Part shown: piece by piece, positions 36,365 to 43,913 of the stretch | Layout of the letters: each line of letters begins with the position of its first letter | How positions within the stretch are numbered: the first letter of the stretch is position 1 | DNA from: Trinickia terrae | GTDB taxonomy: Bacteria; Pseudomonadota; Gammaproteobacteria; Burkholderiales; Burkholderiaceae | NCBI RefSeq assembly: GCF_005144415.1 | Contig: NZ_SWJE01000015.1 | Coordinates: 186,001-250,000 of the forward strand | Length of the DNA stretch: 64,000 bases | Direction: 5' to 3' | Position numbers and translations under genes: made by a program | Notes under the pieces: model-generated | The model's database searches: none | Seen by the model: the letters and a program-made list of their open reading frames with translations, nothing else | Told to the model about the DNA's origin: nothing

Positions 36365-37462
36365 TTAGAACGAGTGCTGGATGCCTGCGTACACGCCCGA
36401 TTGGCTGTGGCCAACCAGCGGGTTGTCGTTGGACGAGCTGCCCGCGCCCGCGCTGTTTGCCTCGAGTCCGAAGTTGGCAGTCTTGCTGTTGCGAACCGTC
36501 GCGGCCTGGAAGTCGAGCAGCGTGCGCTTCGACAGGTTGTACGTGCCGCCGATCGTGTAGATCGTCGCGTTGCCGCCGCCGTTGTTGGCGTTGACGTGAT
36601 AGACGGCGCCGATCAGCGCGGCTGCCGGCGTGGCTTGCCACGTCAGGCCGCCCCATTCCTGGTCGAGCGAGCTCGGTTGCACCGAACTCGTCTGGCCAGA
36701 CGAGCGGACCGCGTTGTAGCCGGCTTGCACCTTGAACTGGCCGAGGAACACGTTCGCCATCGCCATGTACTCACGCGAATAGTTGAACGCGCCGCTCGTC
36801 GAACCGCCGTTCAGCGAGCCGTTCGCCGGGTTGCGGATTTCGTCATAGAGGCCGCGAACCTGGAAGAGCGAGGCGGTGTAGGTCAGTTGCAGGCCGTCTT
36901 CGCGCCCTTGCGCCGCGCCGTTGCCGCCGTTCCAGCTTGTCGAGTTCGACAGCGAGTACTGGCCGTAGACGTCGAAGCCGTTCCACTTCGGCGACTGATA
37001 CGAAAGGTTGTTGCTCGACTGCGGCCAGTTGCGGCCGCGCACGAGCGAAGCCGTCGACCAGGCCGACTGGCCCATCGGGTCGAAGTCCCAAATGCCGTTC
37101 GAGATGAAGAGCTCGCGGCCCAGCAGGAACGTACCGTAGTTGTCGTTCGCGAAGCCGATGGTTGCCCAGCGATTCCAGATCTGGCCGACGTTGTTAGTGC
37201 CGTTCATCGTGTTGAAGGAGCCTTCCAACTGGAACACCGCCTTCGTGCCGCCGCCGAGGTCTTCAGCGCCCTTCAAGCCCCAGAGGCTGGTGCCCCAGTC
37301 GCCGCTCTCGGCACGCCAACGGCTTACCGAACTGCTGCCGTTCGACAGACCGCTCATATATTCAATGCCTGCGTCGAGGCGCCCGTACAGCGTCACGCTG
37401 CTTTGTGCGTGTGCGATTACGCCTGCAGACATGAGCGCCGCGGCGAGCAAAGCTTTCTTCAT
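36365..37462 (-). CDS. Gram-negative trimeric porin
   Basis: 365 aa. The start at 37462 has GGAGG five bases upstream; two earlier in-frame ATGs fit worse. Signal peptide MKKALLAAALMSAGVIAHAQS, then SSVTLYGRLDAGIEY, LWGLKGAEDLGGGTKAVFQLEGSF and RWATIGFANDNYGTFLLGRE, the usual first strands of Burkholderiaceae Porin_4/OmpC-like proteins. Alternating beta strands follow and the C-terminal residue is Phe (AGIQHSF), needed for BAM recognition. It makes a general diffusion pore in the outer membrane. It has a long AT-rich upstream region and its own terminator. Confidence 0.93.
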   Translation of the reverse strand: MKKALLAAALMSAGVIAHAQSSVTLYGRLDAGIEYMSGLSNGSSSVSRWRAESGDWGTSLWGLKGAEDLGGGTKAVFQLEGSFNTMNGTNNVGQIWNRWATIGFANDNYGTFLLGRELFISNGIWDFDPMGQSAWSTASLVRGRNWPQSSNNLSYQSPKWNGFDVYGQYSLSNSTSWNGGNGAAQGREDGLQLTYTASLFQVRGLYDEIRNPANGSLNGGSTSGAFNYSREYMAMANVFLGQFKVQAGYNAVRSSGQTSSVQPSSLDQEWGGLTWQATPAAALIGAVYHVNANNGGGNATIYTIGGTYNLSKRTLLDFQAATVRNSKTANFGLEANSAGAGSSSNDNPLVGHSQSGVYAGIQHSF

Positions 37463-38048
37463 CATCTCCTCCATTACCCTGTCAAAAGTCAAGCCACTAC
37501 TGCGATAGCGCCCGGCGCGCAAACGCCGGGCGGGAATTTTTATCCAGGGAGATCTGCGAAAGGCCGACGCGCTGTGCCGTGTGGCGGTTGTCCCCGAGCA
37601 CGGCGCGTGTAGTGGGCCAGGCGTCCGTCGCAGTTCCCGATCTTCGAGCGACCGGTGTCCCCTCTGCGCTTTGAAGTAAAACTACATTTCAAGAACTTTG
37701 TTTTGCTACTTTGGTTACTAATTTAGCAAAAATACACTTCTGTGGCGAAGAAAATCGTAGTTCGGCTAGCTGGTGTCTCTAAATTGCAATACCAGTGTGG
37801 TCAGGGCGCCGCAGTGGGCACGCTAAGGGTGCCGAAAATCCTTGTCTGACAAGGGATGGGCAATTCACAGACAGGTGGGTCAAGGAATTTCACTATTGAC
37901 GGTGGGATTAGCCGGGAGTAGGCGGCTAATCGCGCCTGTTTGGCGGGGGTGGCTCGGCTAAAAGGCCGGATTTTTAGTAAGCGAAGAAAAACAAAAGGCG
38001 CTGAAAGCGCCTTGTAAAAATCGTGTCGAACCCGGCTCAATGCCGCAT
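37463..38048. promoter_or_regulatory. Non-coding interval upstream of the porin gene
   Basis: 586 bp without a credible gene. The stretch 37675-37790 is far AT-richer than the rest and probably holds the porin promoter. A plus-strand hairpin GCCCGGCG/CGCCGGGC (37510-37531) followed by AATTTTTA looks like a terminator pointing away from any known gene. GATTAGCCG/CGGCTAATC (37906-37914, 37923-37931) is a perfect inverted repeat with an 8-nt loop. The hisP terminator occupies 37988-38014. Confidence 0.55.
37984..38014 (-). terminator. Intrinsic terminator of the hisQMP operon
   Basis: On the minus strand AAGGCGC/GCGCCTT (37995-38013, TTTCA loop) is followed by TTGTTTTTC, 35 bp after the hisP stop. 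Confidence 0.85.
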
Positions 38049-38828
<780 letters not shown>

Positions 38829-38882
38829 GTCAGGTACGTCGGGCCGCGCACCTGGCGAGCGCGGCGGGTATGTCGTTTCAGG

Positions 38883-39596
38883 TTACTTGCCTTGCGGGCG
38901 CAGATACGCGAGCCAGCGCTTCTCGGCGCGGCGGAACAGCGCGACGAGCGCAAACGAGATCGAGAGGTAGAGCAGGGCGGCGAGGCCGAACGCCTGGAAC
39001 GACATATAGGTCGCGGAATTCACGTCGCGCGCGATCTTGAGGATGTCGGGGACGGTCGCCGTGAAGGCGACCGTCGTCGCGTGCAGCATCAGGATCACCT
39101 CGTTGCTGTAGAGCGGCAGCGAGCGCCGCAGCGCCGACGGCAGGATCACGCGCCGGTACAGCGTGAACGACGACATCCCGTAGGCGCGCGCGGCTTCAAT
39201 CTCGCCATAGGCGGTCGACTTGATCGCGCCCGCGAAGATCTCGGTGGTGTAGGCGCAGGTGTTCAGCGTGAAGGCGAGCAGCGTGCAGTGCATGCCGTCG
39301 CGGAAGAACGCATTGAGCAGCTCGTTGCCGCGCACGACTTCGAGGCTGTAGAGGCCCGTGTAGCAGAGCAGCAGCTGCACATAGAGCGGCGTGCCGCGGA
39401 AGATGTATGTATACAGCCACACCGCGCTCGAGAGCCACTTCCTCTTCGACACGCGGGCAACGGCCAGCGGGATCGAAAGACAGAAGCCCAGGCCGATCGA
39501 CACCACGAGCAGCCACAGTGTGATCACGACGCCGGTCAGGCGGTAGCCGTCGCTATATAGATAGTTGCGCCAGTATTCTTGAATCAGCTCGATCAT
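38883..39596 (-). CDS. hisM: Permease subunit HisM of a basic amino-acid ABC transporter
   Basis: 237 aa, five predicted membrane helices. The permease loop EIFAGAIKSTAYGEIEAARAYGMSSFTLYRRVILP contains the EAA-like motif that docks to HisP. TGVVITLWLLVVSIGLGFCL and FRGTPLYVQLLLCYTGLY are characteristic of the HisMQ family. Starts at 39596, 20 bp after hisQ, so the two are co-transcribed and form a heterodimeric channel. Confidence 0.92.
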   Translation of the reverse strand: MIELIQEYWRNYLYSDGYRLTGVVITLWLLVVSIGLGFCLSIPLAVARVSKRKWLSSAVWLYTYIFRGTPLYVQLLLCYTGLYSLEVVRGNELLNAFFRDGMHCTLLAFTLNTCAYTTEIFAGAIKSTAYGEIEAARAYGMSSFTLYRRVILPSALRRSLPLYSNEVILMLHATTVAFTATVPDILKIARDVNSATYMSFQAFGLAALLYLSISFALVALFRRAEKRWLAYLRPQGK

Positions 39597-39616
39597 GGAT
39601 TCGCCTGCCGTCTCGC

Positions 39617-40306
39617 TTAGAGGTCCGCTTTGCGCACGCCGATCGAATAGCGCTTCTCGAGCCAGAGCAGCACCAGGTTCGAGACCGACGTGATGGCGAG
39701 ATAGATCGCGCCTGCCAGCAGCGTGAAGAAGAAAAAGCGCAGCGTGCCCTTGCCGGCGTCCTGCGAGGCTTTGACCACGTCGGCGAGGCCGATGATCGAC
39801 ACGAGCGCGGTCGCCTTGACCATCACCTGCCAGTTGTTGCCGATGCCGGGCAGCGCGAAGCGCATCATCTGCGGGAACATGATCCGCGAGAACGTCTGCC
39901 AGCCCGTCATGCCGTAGGCGGCGCCCGCTTCGAGCTGGCCGCGCGGCACGGAGAGAAACGCGCCGCGGAAGGTCTCGGTGAAATACGCGCCGTAGATGAA
40001 GCCGAGGACGATTACGCCGGCCACGAACGGGTCGATGTCGATCTGGTCCCAGCCGAGCATGTCGGTCAGGTTGTTGAGCCAGATCTGGATGCTGTAGAAG
40101 AGCAGCAGCATCAGCACGAGGTCGGGGACGCCGCGAATGAGCGTCGTATAGAGCGCGCCGGCGCCGTAGCTGATGCGGTTCTTCGACAGCTTTGCCGCCG
40201 CGCCGATCAAGCCCAGCACGAATGCGAAGGCGAGCGAGAGGACCGCCAGCTTGACGGTCTGCCAGGTGCCCGCGAGGATCAGCGGGCCGTAGCCTTGAAG
40301 AAACAT
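39617..40306 (-). CDS. hisQ: Permease subunit HisQ of a basic amino-acid ABC transporter
   Basis: 229 aa. The HisQ start MFLQGYGPLILAGTWQTVKLAVLSLAFAFVLGL, then LIRGVPDLVLMLLLFYSIQIWLNN and the EAA-like loop TETFRGAFLSVPRGQLEAGAAYGMTGWQTFSRIMFPQ. First gene of the hisQMP operon. The ~350 bp upstream hold no binding-protein gene, so the solute receptor must be supplied from elsewhere. Confidence 0.92.
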   Translation of the reverse strand: MFLQGYGPLILAGTWQTVKLAVLSLAFAFVLGLIGAAAKLSKNRISYGAGALYTTLIRGVPDLVLMLLLFYSIQIWLNNLTDMLGWDQIDIDPFVAGVIVLGFIYGAYFTETFRGAFLSVPRGQLEAGAAYGMTGWQTFSRIMFPQMMRFALPGIGNNWQVMVKATALVSIIGLADVVKASQDAGKGTLRFFFFTLLAGAIYLAITSVSNLVLLWLEKRYSIGVRKADL

Positions 40307-40454
40307 AGGAAGTCGCCGCTATTCTAGGACCTGTTGTCAGCGAGAACAGGCCCTGGGTGGCCAAAATTGTGCGCCGGGCACCGGCTTCGTCGGGGGTCCG
40401 TAAGGACTCGAGGACGAAAAGCGCGGTATTTTACCCGATGGCACACGCCGCCAT

Positions 40455-40495
40455 AAAAAAACGCCACGTGACGCAACATATGCGCACATGGCGTT
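40455..40495 (-). terminator. Intrinsic terminator of the Spy/CpxP-like gene
   Basis: On the minus strand the arms of AACGCCATGTG/CACGTGGCGTT pair with one mismatch and are followed by a seven-T run (A-run 40455-40461 on the plus strand). It lies about 170 bp past the stop, with the dispersed repeat in between. Confidence 0.65.
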
Positions 40496-40611
40496 GTCTC
40501 GGCGGCGGCGCTGGCCGCTCCAGGTTGCGGACCCCGTTTCAGGCTTTCATGCTCCCAGGCCCTGCGCCGCCGTTGCCGGCGGCGCCGAAGCGGCCGGCGT
40601 CAATGCGCGCC

Positions 40612-40649
40612 GGGCCGCCCCAAGCGCACTGACCACCCCTCGGGGGCAG
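40612..40649 (+). repeat. Dispersed 40-bp GC-rich repeat, copy 2
   Basis: Starts GGGCCGCCCCAAGCGCACTG and ends ACCACCCCTCGGGGGCAG, near-identical to copy 1 at 33968-34007 in opposite orientation. It lies 14 bp past the end of the Spy/CpxP-like gene. Confidence 0.75.
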
Positions 40650-40663
40650 GTGGGGCCGTTCTC

Positions 40664-41212
40664 TTATTGCGCCGGCATCGCGTCCGATGCCGCACCCTTG
40701 TCTTGGTGGTGGTGCTCCCAGTGCTGTTCCATCTTCTCGCGGAACTGCTCCATCTTCGCGAAGTGCTGCTTGAGCGCCGTGCTGACGATGGTCTTCTGCT
40801 GGTCGTTCAAGCCGTTATAGAAGGCGAGCCACGCTTGCGCGGTCTGTTCGCGCAGCTGCTCATCCTGCTGCTGCGCCTTCACGTGAGCGTCGTGCAGCGC
40901 GTTCAGGTCGAGGATCGGCTGCTGCTGCATCGCCTTGAACTGGTCGTGCATCTGCTCGTGACTCTTGCGCGCCGCATCGCGGTTCTGCTTCATCGTGTTG
41001 AGCGCGTCCTGCCACTGCTTTTCCTGATCCGGCGAGAGCTTGAGCTGGGCATGCAGCTGGTTCAGCTGCTTTTCGAAGCCGCCGTGGTGCCAGCCGCCGG
41101 GTCCGCCGGGTCCGCCCATGGGCATGTCGCCCTGGGCGGCGTAGGCGGCGCCGAACGTCACGGCGAGCGAGGCGGCCGTAATGGCGAGAAGGCGCGAGAT
41201 TTTGTTTTTCAT
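40664..41212 (-). CDS. Spy/CpxP-family periplasmic protein
   Basis: 182 aa. The signal peptide (LLAITAASLAVTFGAAYAA) is followed by a Gly/Met/Pro-rich stretch with GGWHHGGF, then a helical body with LTxxQ-type motifs (LKLSPDQEKQW, LNDQQKTIVSTAL). The C-terminus is His-rich (EQHWEHHHQDKG). Spy and CpxP are cradle-shaped, ATP-independent chaperones and stress sensors in the periplasm. It is divergent from an OmpR-class two-component system, the same arrangement as cpxP/cpxRA in E. coli, with CpxR-like direct repeats between them. His/Met content suggests metal binding as well. Confidence 0.88.
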   Translation of the reverse strand: MKNKISRLLAITAASLAVTFGAAYAAQGDMPMGGPGGPGGWHHGGFEKQLNQLHAQLKLSPDQEKQWQDALNTMKQNRDAARKSHEQMHDQFKAMQQQPILDLNALHDAHVKAQQQDEQLREQTAQAWLAFYNGLNDQQKTIVSTALKQHFAKMEQFREKMEQHWEHHHQDKGAASDAMPAQ

Positions 41213-41318
41213 CGAAGACTCCCAAGAAAGATAAAGCCGACGATGCGACCGCTGCGCTCGATGTTGGCGCGGCGTGCCATCGGTTGGACATAGGCTAGAC
41301 AGCCGGCGCCGGCGGCGT

Positions 41319-41383
41319 GTTACGAGCAGAAGAGGGGGTATTACGCTGCATTACGGGGCGCTTTCGCAGTAACGCCCCGTAAC
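41319..41383. promoter_or_regulatory. CpxR-like direct repeats and inverted repeat in the divergent interval
   Basis: On the minus strand GTAAT-N5-GTAAT (41340-41344, 41350-41354) with a further GTAAC at 41319-41323. On the plus strand GTAAC-N5-GTAAC (41369-41373, 41379-41383). These resemble the CpxR consensus GTAAA-N5-GTAAA. The two boxes also form TTACGGGGCG/CGCCCCGTAA (41351-41360, 41373-41382). Confidence 0.55.
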
Positions 41384-41438
41384 CCTTTAGCGGGTTTGCT
41401 CACCGAATGGCCGGGCGGCGCGCGTTAAACTTCGTTTC

Positions 41439-42161
41439 ATGGCTACTCAAATTCTTGTCGTCGACGACGACTCCGAACTGCGCGATCTGCTGCGCGACTA
41501 CCTCGTCAAACAGGGCATCGAGGTTTCGGTGCTGCACGACGCCGGCTCGCTCGAGCGGCGGCTCGAGCGCGAGCGCCCCGACCTGATCGTATTGGACCTG
41601 ATGATGCCGGGCGTGGACGGCCTCACCGCGCTGCGCAAGCTGCGCGCGGCGGGCGACGACATCCCGGTGATCATGCTGACCGCCCGCGCGGACGACGTCG
41701 ACCGCATCGTCGGCCTCGAGCTCGGCGCGGACGACTACCTCGGCAAGCCGTTCAATCCGCGCGAGCTTCTCGCGCGCGTGCAGGCGGTGTTGCGGCGCCG
41801 GCGCACGGTGCCGTCGGCGGCGCCCGAGCAGCGCGAGCCGTTCTTGTTCGGGCGCTTCCAGCTCGACTTCCAGTCGCGCACGCTGAACATGGAGGGCAAG
41901 CCGCTGACGCTCTCCGGCAGCGAGTTCGCGCTCTTGAAGATCTTCGTGAATCATCCGATGCGCACGCTCACGCGCGAACGCCTGCTCGAACTGCTGCACG
42001 GGCCGGAGTACGACGGCACCGACCGCGGCATCGATGTGCAGGTCTGGCGCCTGCGCCGCATCCTCGAGGTTGACCCGTCGACGCCGCGCTTCATCCAGAC
42101 TGTGCGCGGGCGCGGCTATGTCTTCGTGCCCGACGGCGAGCAAAATGCGCCGGCCAATTGA
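41439..42161 (+). CDS. OmpR/CpxR-class response regulator
   Basis: 240 aa. Receiver domain: acidic pocket VVDDDSELRD, phospho-acceptor Asp in VLDLMMPGVDG, MLTAR and the Lys of LGKPF. It is followed by a winged-helix DNA-binding domain (LTLSGSEFALLKIFVNHPMRTLTRERLLELLHG...IDVQVWRLRRILEVDPSTPRFIQTVRGRGYVF). Closest by pattern to OmpR (ELGADDYLGKPFNPRELLARVQAVLRRR). The kinase gene overlaps its last 17 nt. It probably binds the GTAAY repeats just upstream and controls both its own operon and the Spy/CpxP-like gene. Confidence 0.92.
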   Translation: MATQILVVDDDSELRDLLRDYLVKQGIEVSVLHDAGSLERRLERERPDLIVLDLMMPGVDGLTALRKLRAAGDDIPVIMLTARADDVDRIVGLELGADDYLGKPFNPRELLARVQAVLRRRRTVPSAAPEQREPFLFGRFQLDFQSRTLNMEGKPLTLSGSEFALLKIFVNHPMRTLTRERLLELLHGPEYDGTDRGIDVQVWRLRRILEVDPSTPRFIQTVRGRGYVFVPDGEQNAPAN

Positions 42162-43461
42162 TTCGCTGTTTGGACGGCTGGCGCTGCTCGTCATTGCCGT
42201 CCTGCTGCTTTCGCATTTTGCGTGGTTCCTGCTGATCCGCTTCGAGCGCAACCAGTTCCAGACGCGCTACGCGGTCGAAGAAGCGACCTTCCTCGTCGAC
42301 GCCGTGCGCCAGCACGTCGCACATGAGCCCGACCAGCCCTTGCCGTCGCGCGTGCGGCTCGTCGATCCGGGGAGCCCCGACATTCCCTCGGTGAATCCCG
42401 ATTTATCCGCGCCGCTCAAGCGCTTCGTCGACGACGTGCGAGACCGCATGCCGCCGGGCTCCGACGTGCGCATCGGCGTGCCGGGCCGGCCGCCCACGCT
42501 ATGGGTTCACGAGGCGGGCGACCGCAAGTGGATCGTGGTGCCGGCTCAGCCGCTGCGCTCGCCGCGGCCGTTCGACCAGATGGTGATCTGGCTCGCGTCG
42601 ATTTTCTCGCTGGCGGTGATGTGCGCGCTGCTCGTCGCGTGGCGGCTGCAGAAGCCGTTGACCTCGCTCGCGCACGCGGTGACGCGGTTCGGCCGCGGGC
42701 AGCCGGTGCCGCCGCTCAAGGAGCGGGGGCCTCGCGAGCTGCGCCAGCTCACGCACGGCTTCAATCAGATGGTTCAGGAAGTCTCGCGCACCGAGAAGGA
42801 CCGCGCCGTGATGCTGGCCGGCGTCGCGCACGACCTGAAGACTCCGCTCGCGCGCATGCGGCTGCGCGCCGAGATGATGGACGAGGCCAAGATGCGCGAT
42901 GGCGTCGTGCGCGACGTCGATTCGATGGCGCACATCGTCGACCAGTTCCTGGTCTTTGCGAACGGCGGCATCGATCGCAGCGAGCCGGTCGAGGTCGACG
43001 AGCAGTGCGAGCGCGTGGCGCGCAGCTATCGCGCGGTGCCGCCGGGCGCGCCGAGCGTACAGACCGAGTTGACCGCCGGACCGGCTTTCCGCCTCCCCGC
43101 CGCGACACTCGACCGGATTCTCTCGAACCTGCTCGAAAACGCGCATGCATACGGCGTGCCGCCCGTCCACGTCGAGACCGCGCGCACGCCGTCAGGCTGG
43201 ACGCTGTCGGTCAGCGATCACGGCCAGGGCATCGCGCCGCAGGATCTGATGAATGCGAGCCGCCCATTCGTGCGGCTCGATCCGGCGCGCGGCGGCAACG
43301 GGCACAGCGGCTTGGGGCTCGCGATCGTCGAGCGGCTCGTGCGCCGCGCAGGCGGCGAATGCGTGATCGGCAACCAGGAAGGCCGCGGCTTGCGGGTGCT
43401 GATGACGTTCCCGTTCGAGGCACTGCCGCGTACGGCTGCGGAATCCGAAGCGGTCTGGTGA
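42145..43461 (+). CDS. EnvZ/CpxA-class sensor histidine kinase
   Basis: 438 aa. Transmembrane helix 1 (LALLVIAVLLLSHFAWFLLI), a periplasmic sensor of ~125 residues, helix 2 (MVIWLASIFSLAVMCALLVAW) and a HAMP domain follow in order. The dimerisation box GVAHDLKTPLARMRLRAEMM holds the phospho-His, and the kinase boxes are N (LSNLLENAHAYG), G1 (DHGQGI) and G2 (GHSGLGLAIVERL). The H-box strongly recalls EnvZ. The ATG at 42145 overlaps the regulator gene. The nearby Spy/CpxP-like protein suggests envelope stress as the signal; this is inference. Confidence 0.92.
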   Translation: MRRPIDSLFGRLALLVIAVLLLSHFAWFLLIRFERNQFQTRYAVEEATFLVDAVRQHVAHEPDQPLPSRVRLVDPGSPDIPSVNPDLSAPLKRFVDDVRDRMPPGSDVRIGVPGRPPTLWVHEAGDRKWIVVPAQPLRSPRPFDQMVIWLASIFSLAVMCALLVAWRLQKPLTSLAHAVTRFGRGQPVPPLKERGPRELRQLTHGFNQMVQEVSRTEKDRAVMLAGVAHDLKTPLARMRLRAEMMDEAKMRDGVVRDVDSMAHIVDQFLVFANGGIDRSEPVEVDEQCERVARSYRAVPPGAPSVQTELTAGPAFRLPAATLDRILSNLLENAHAYGVPPVHVETARTPSGWTLSVSDHGQGIAPQDLMNASRPFVRLDPARGGNGHSGLGLAIVERLVRRAGGECVIGNQEGRGLRVLMTFPFEALPRTAAESEAVW

Positions 43462-43465
43462 GAGC

Positions 43466-43484
43466 GGGCGCCTTGCCGGCGCCC
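43466..43484 (+). terminator. Hairpin after the sensor kinase gene
   Basis: GGGCGCC-TTGCC-GGCGCCC directly downstream of the kinase stop; no T-run follows. Confidence 0.5.
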
Positions 43485-43494
43485 GTGGAGACTA

Positions 43495-43544
43495 GCTTTG
43501 CATGGGATCGGAGTAAGTGCTGAGGCACTAACTCCGATCGACAG
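43495..43544 (+). repeat. Dispersed 50-bp palindromic element, single copy
   Basis: Same ends (GCTTTGCATGGGATCGGAGT... and ...ACTCCGATCGACAG) and same length as the copy at 29026-29075. The inner stem is AAGTGC-TGAG-GCACTAA. Unlike the other two copies no start codon follows; a hairpin GCCTGCC/GGCAGGC (43546-43572) comes next and may terminate the minus-strand gene. Confidence 0.85.
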
Positions 43545-43583
43545 GGCCTGCCTTCGGCATGAGCCGGCAGGCTTGAGTTGCGC

Positions 43584-43850
43584 CTACTCCGCGAACAGCG
43601 TATTGAGCGCGGCGGCGGCTTCGCTGTCGACCGTGTTGTAGGTGACGCTGTCGGCCTCGAAGATGTAGTGGGTCGTGTACTTGCCGAGCTTCGCCAGGAT
43701 CTCCTCCTGGATCGCTTCCGGCGCCACGTCGAGCTTCAGGTACCACGCCGTCGACGACAGGCGGGTCTGGAACGAGCCGTAGTCGGTCAGCAGAAGGTCG
43801 AACGCCGCGGCGTCCTGATCCCGGCAGACGATGACCAGATTCCCTTTCAT
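43584..43850 (-). CDS. Small Cas2/SinR-like (ferredoxin-fold) protein
   Basis: 88 aa from the ATG at 43850, which has GGAGGTG upstream. The layout is strand (KGNLVIVCRDQ), helix (AAAFDLLLTDYGSFQTRL), then SSTAWYLKLDVAPEAIQEEILAKLG, strand THYIFEADSVTYN and helix EAAAALNTLF. This beta-alpha-beta-beta-alpha-beta order and the YG...SSTAWYLK core resemble the small SinR-like/Cas2-like single-domain proteins. The Cas2 catalytic Asp at the end of strand 1 is not clearly present. No cas genes or repeats occur nearby, so a CRISPR role is unlikely. Function unknown; fold assignment is pattern-based. Confidence 0.7.
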   Translation of the reverse strand: MKGNLVIVCRDQDAAAFDLLLTDYGSFQTRLSSTAWYLKLDVAPEAIQEEILAKLGKYTTHYIFEADSVTYNTVDSEAAAALNTLFAE

Positions 43851-43913
43851 GCACACCTCCAAGGTTGGGTCGTGAACTTTCGCACGAAAGCCGATGATAC
43901 CTTGCGCTCGTCC

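Larger units (their letters stand above)
40307..40663. other. Non-coding interval, hisQ promoter side and Spy gene 3' side
   Basis: 357 bp without a gene. From left to right: the hisQ promoter region, the Spy-gene terminator (40455-40495), a GC-rich stretch, and copy 2 of the 40-bp dispersed repeat (40612-40649). Confidence 0.6.

Noticed and set aside
37801-38040. 79-codon frame upstream of the porin gene
   Set aside because: Overlaps the hisP terminator and an inverted repeat, no ribosome binding site and no similarity to any family I know.
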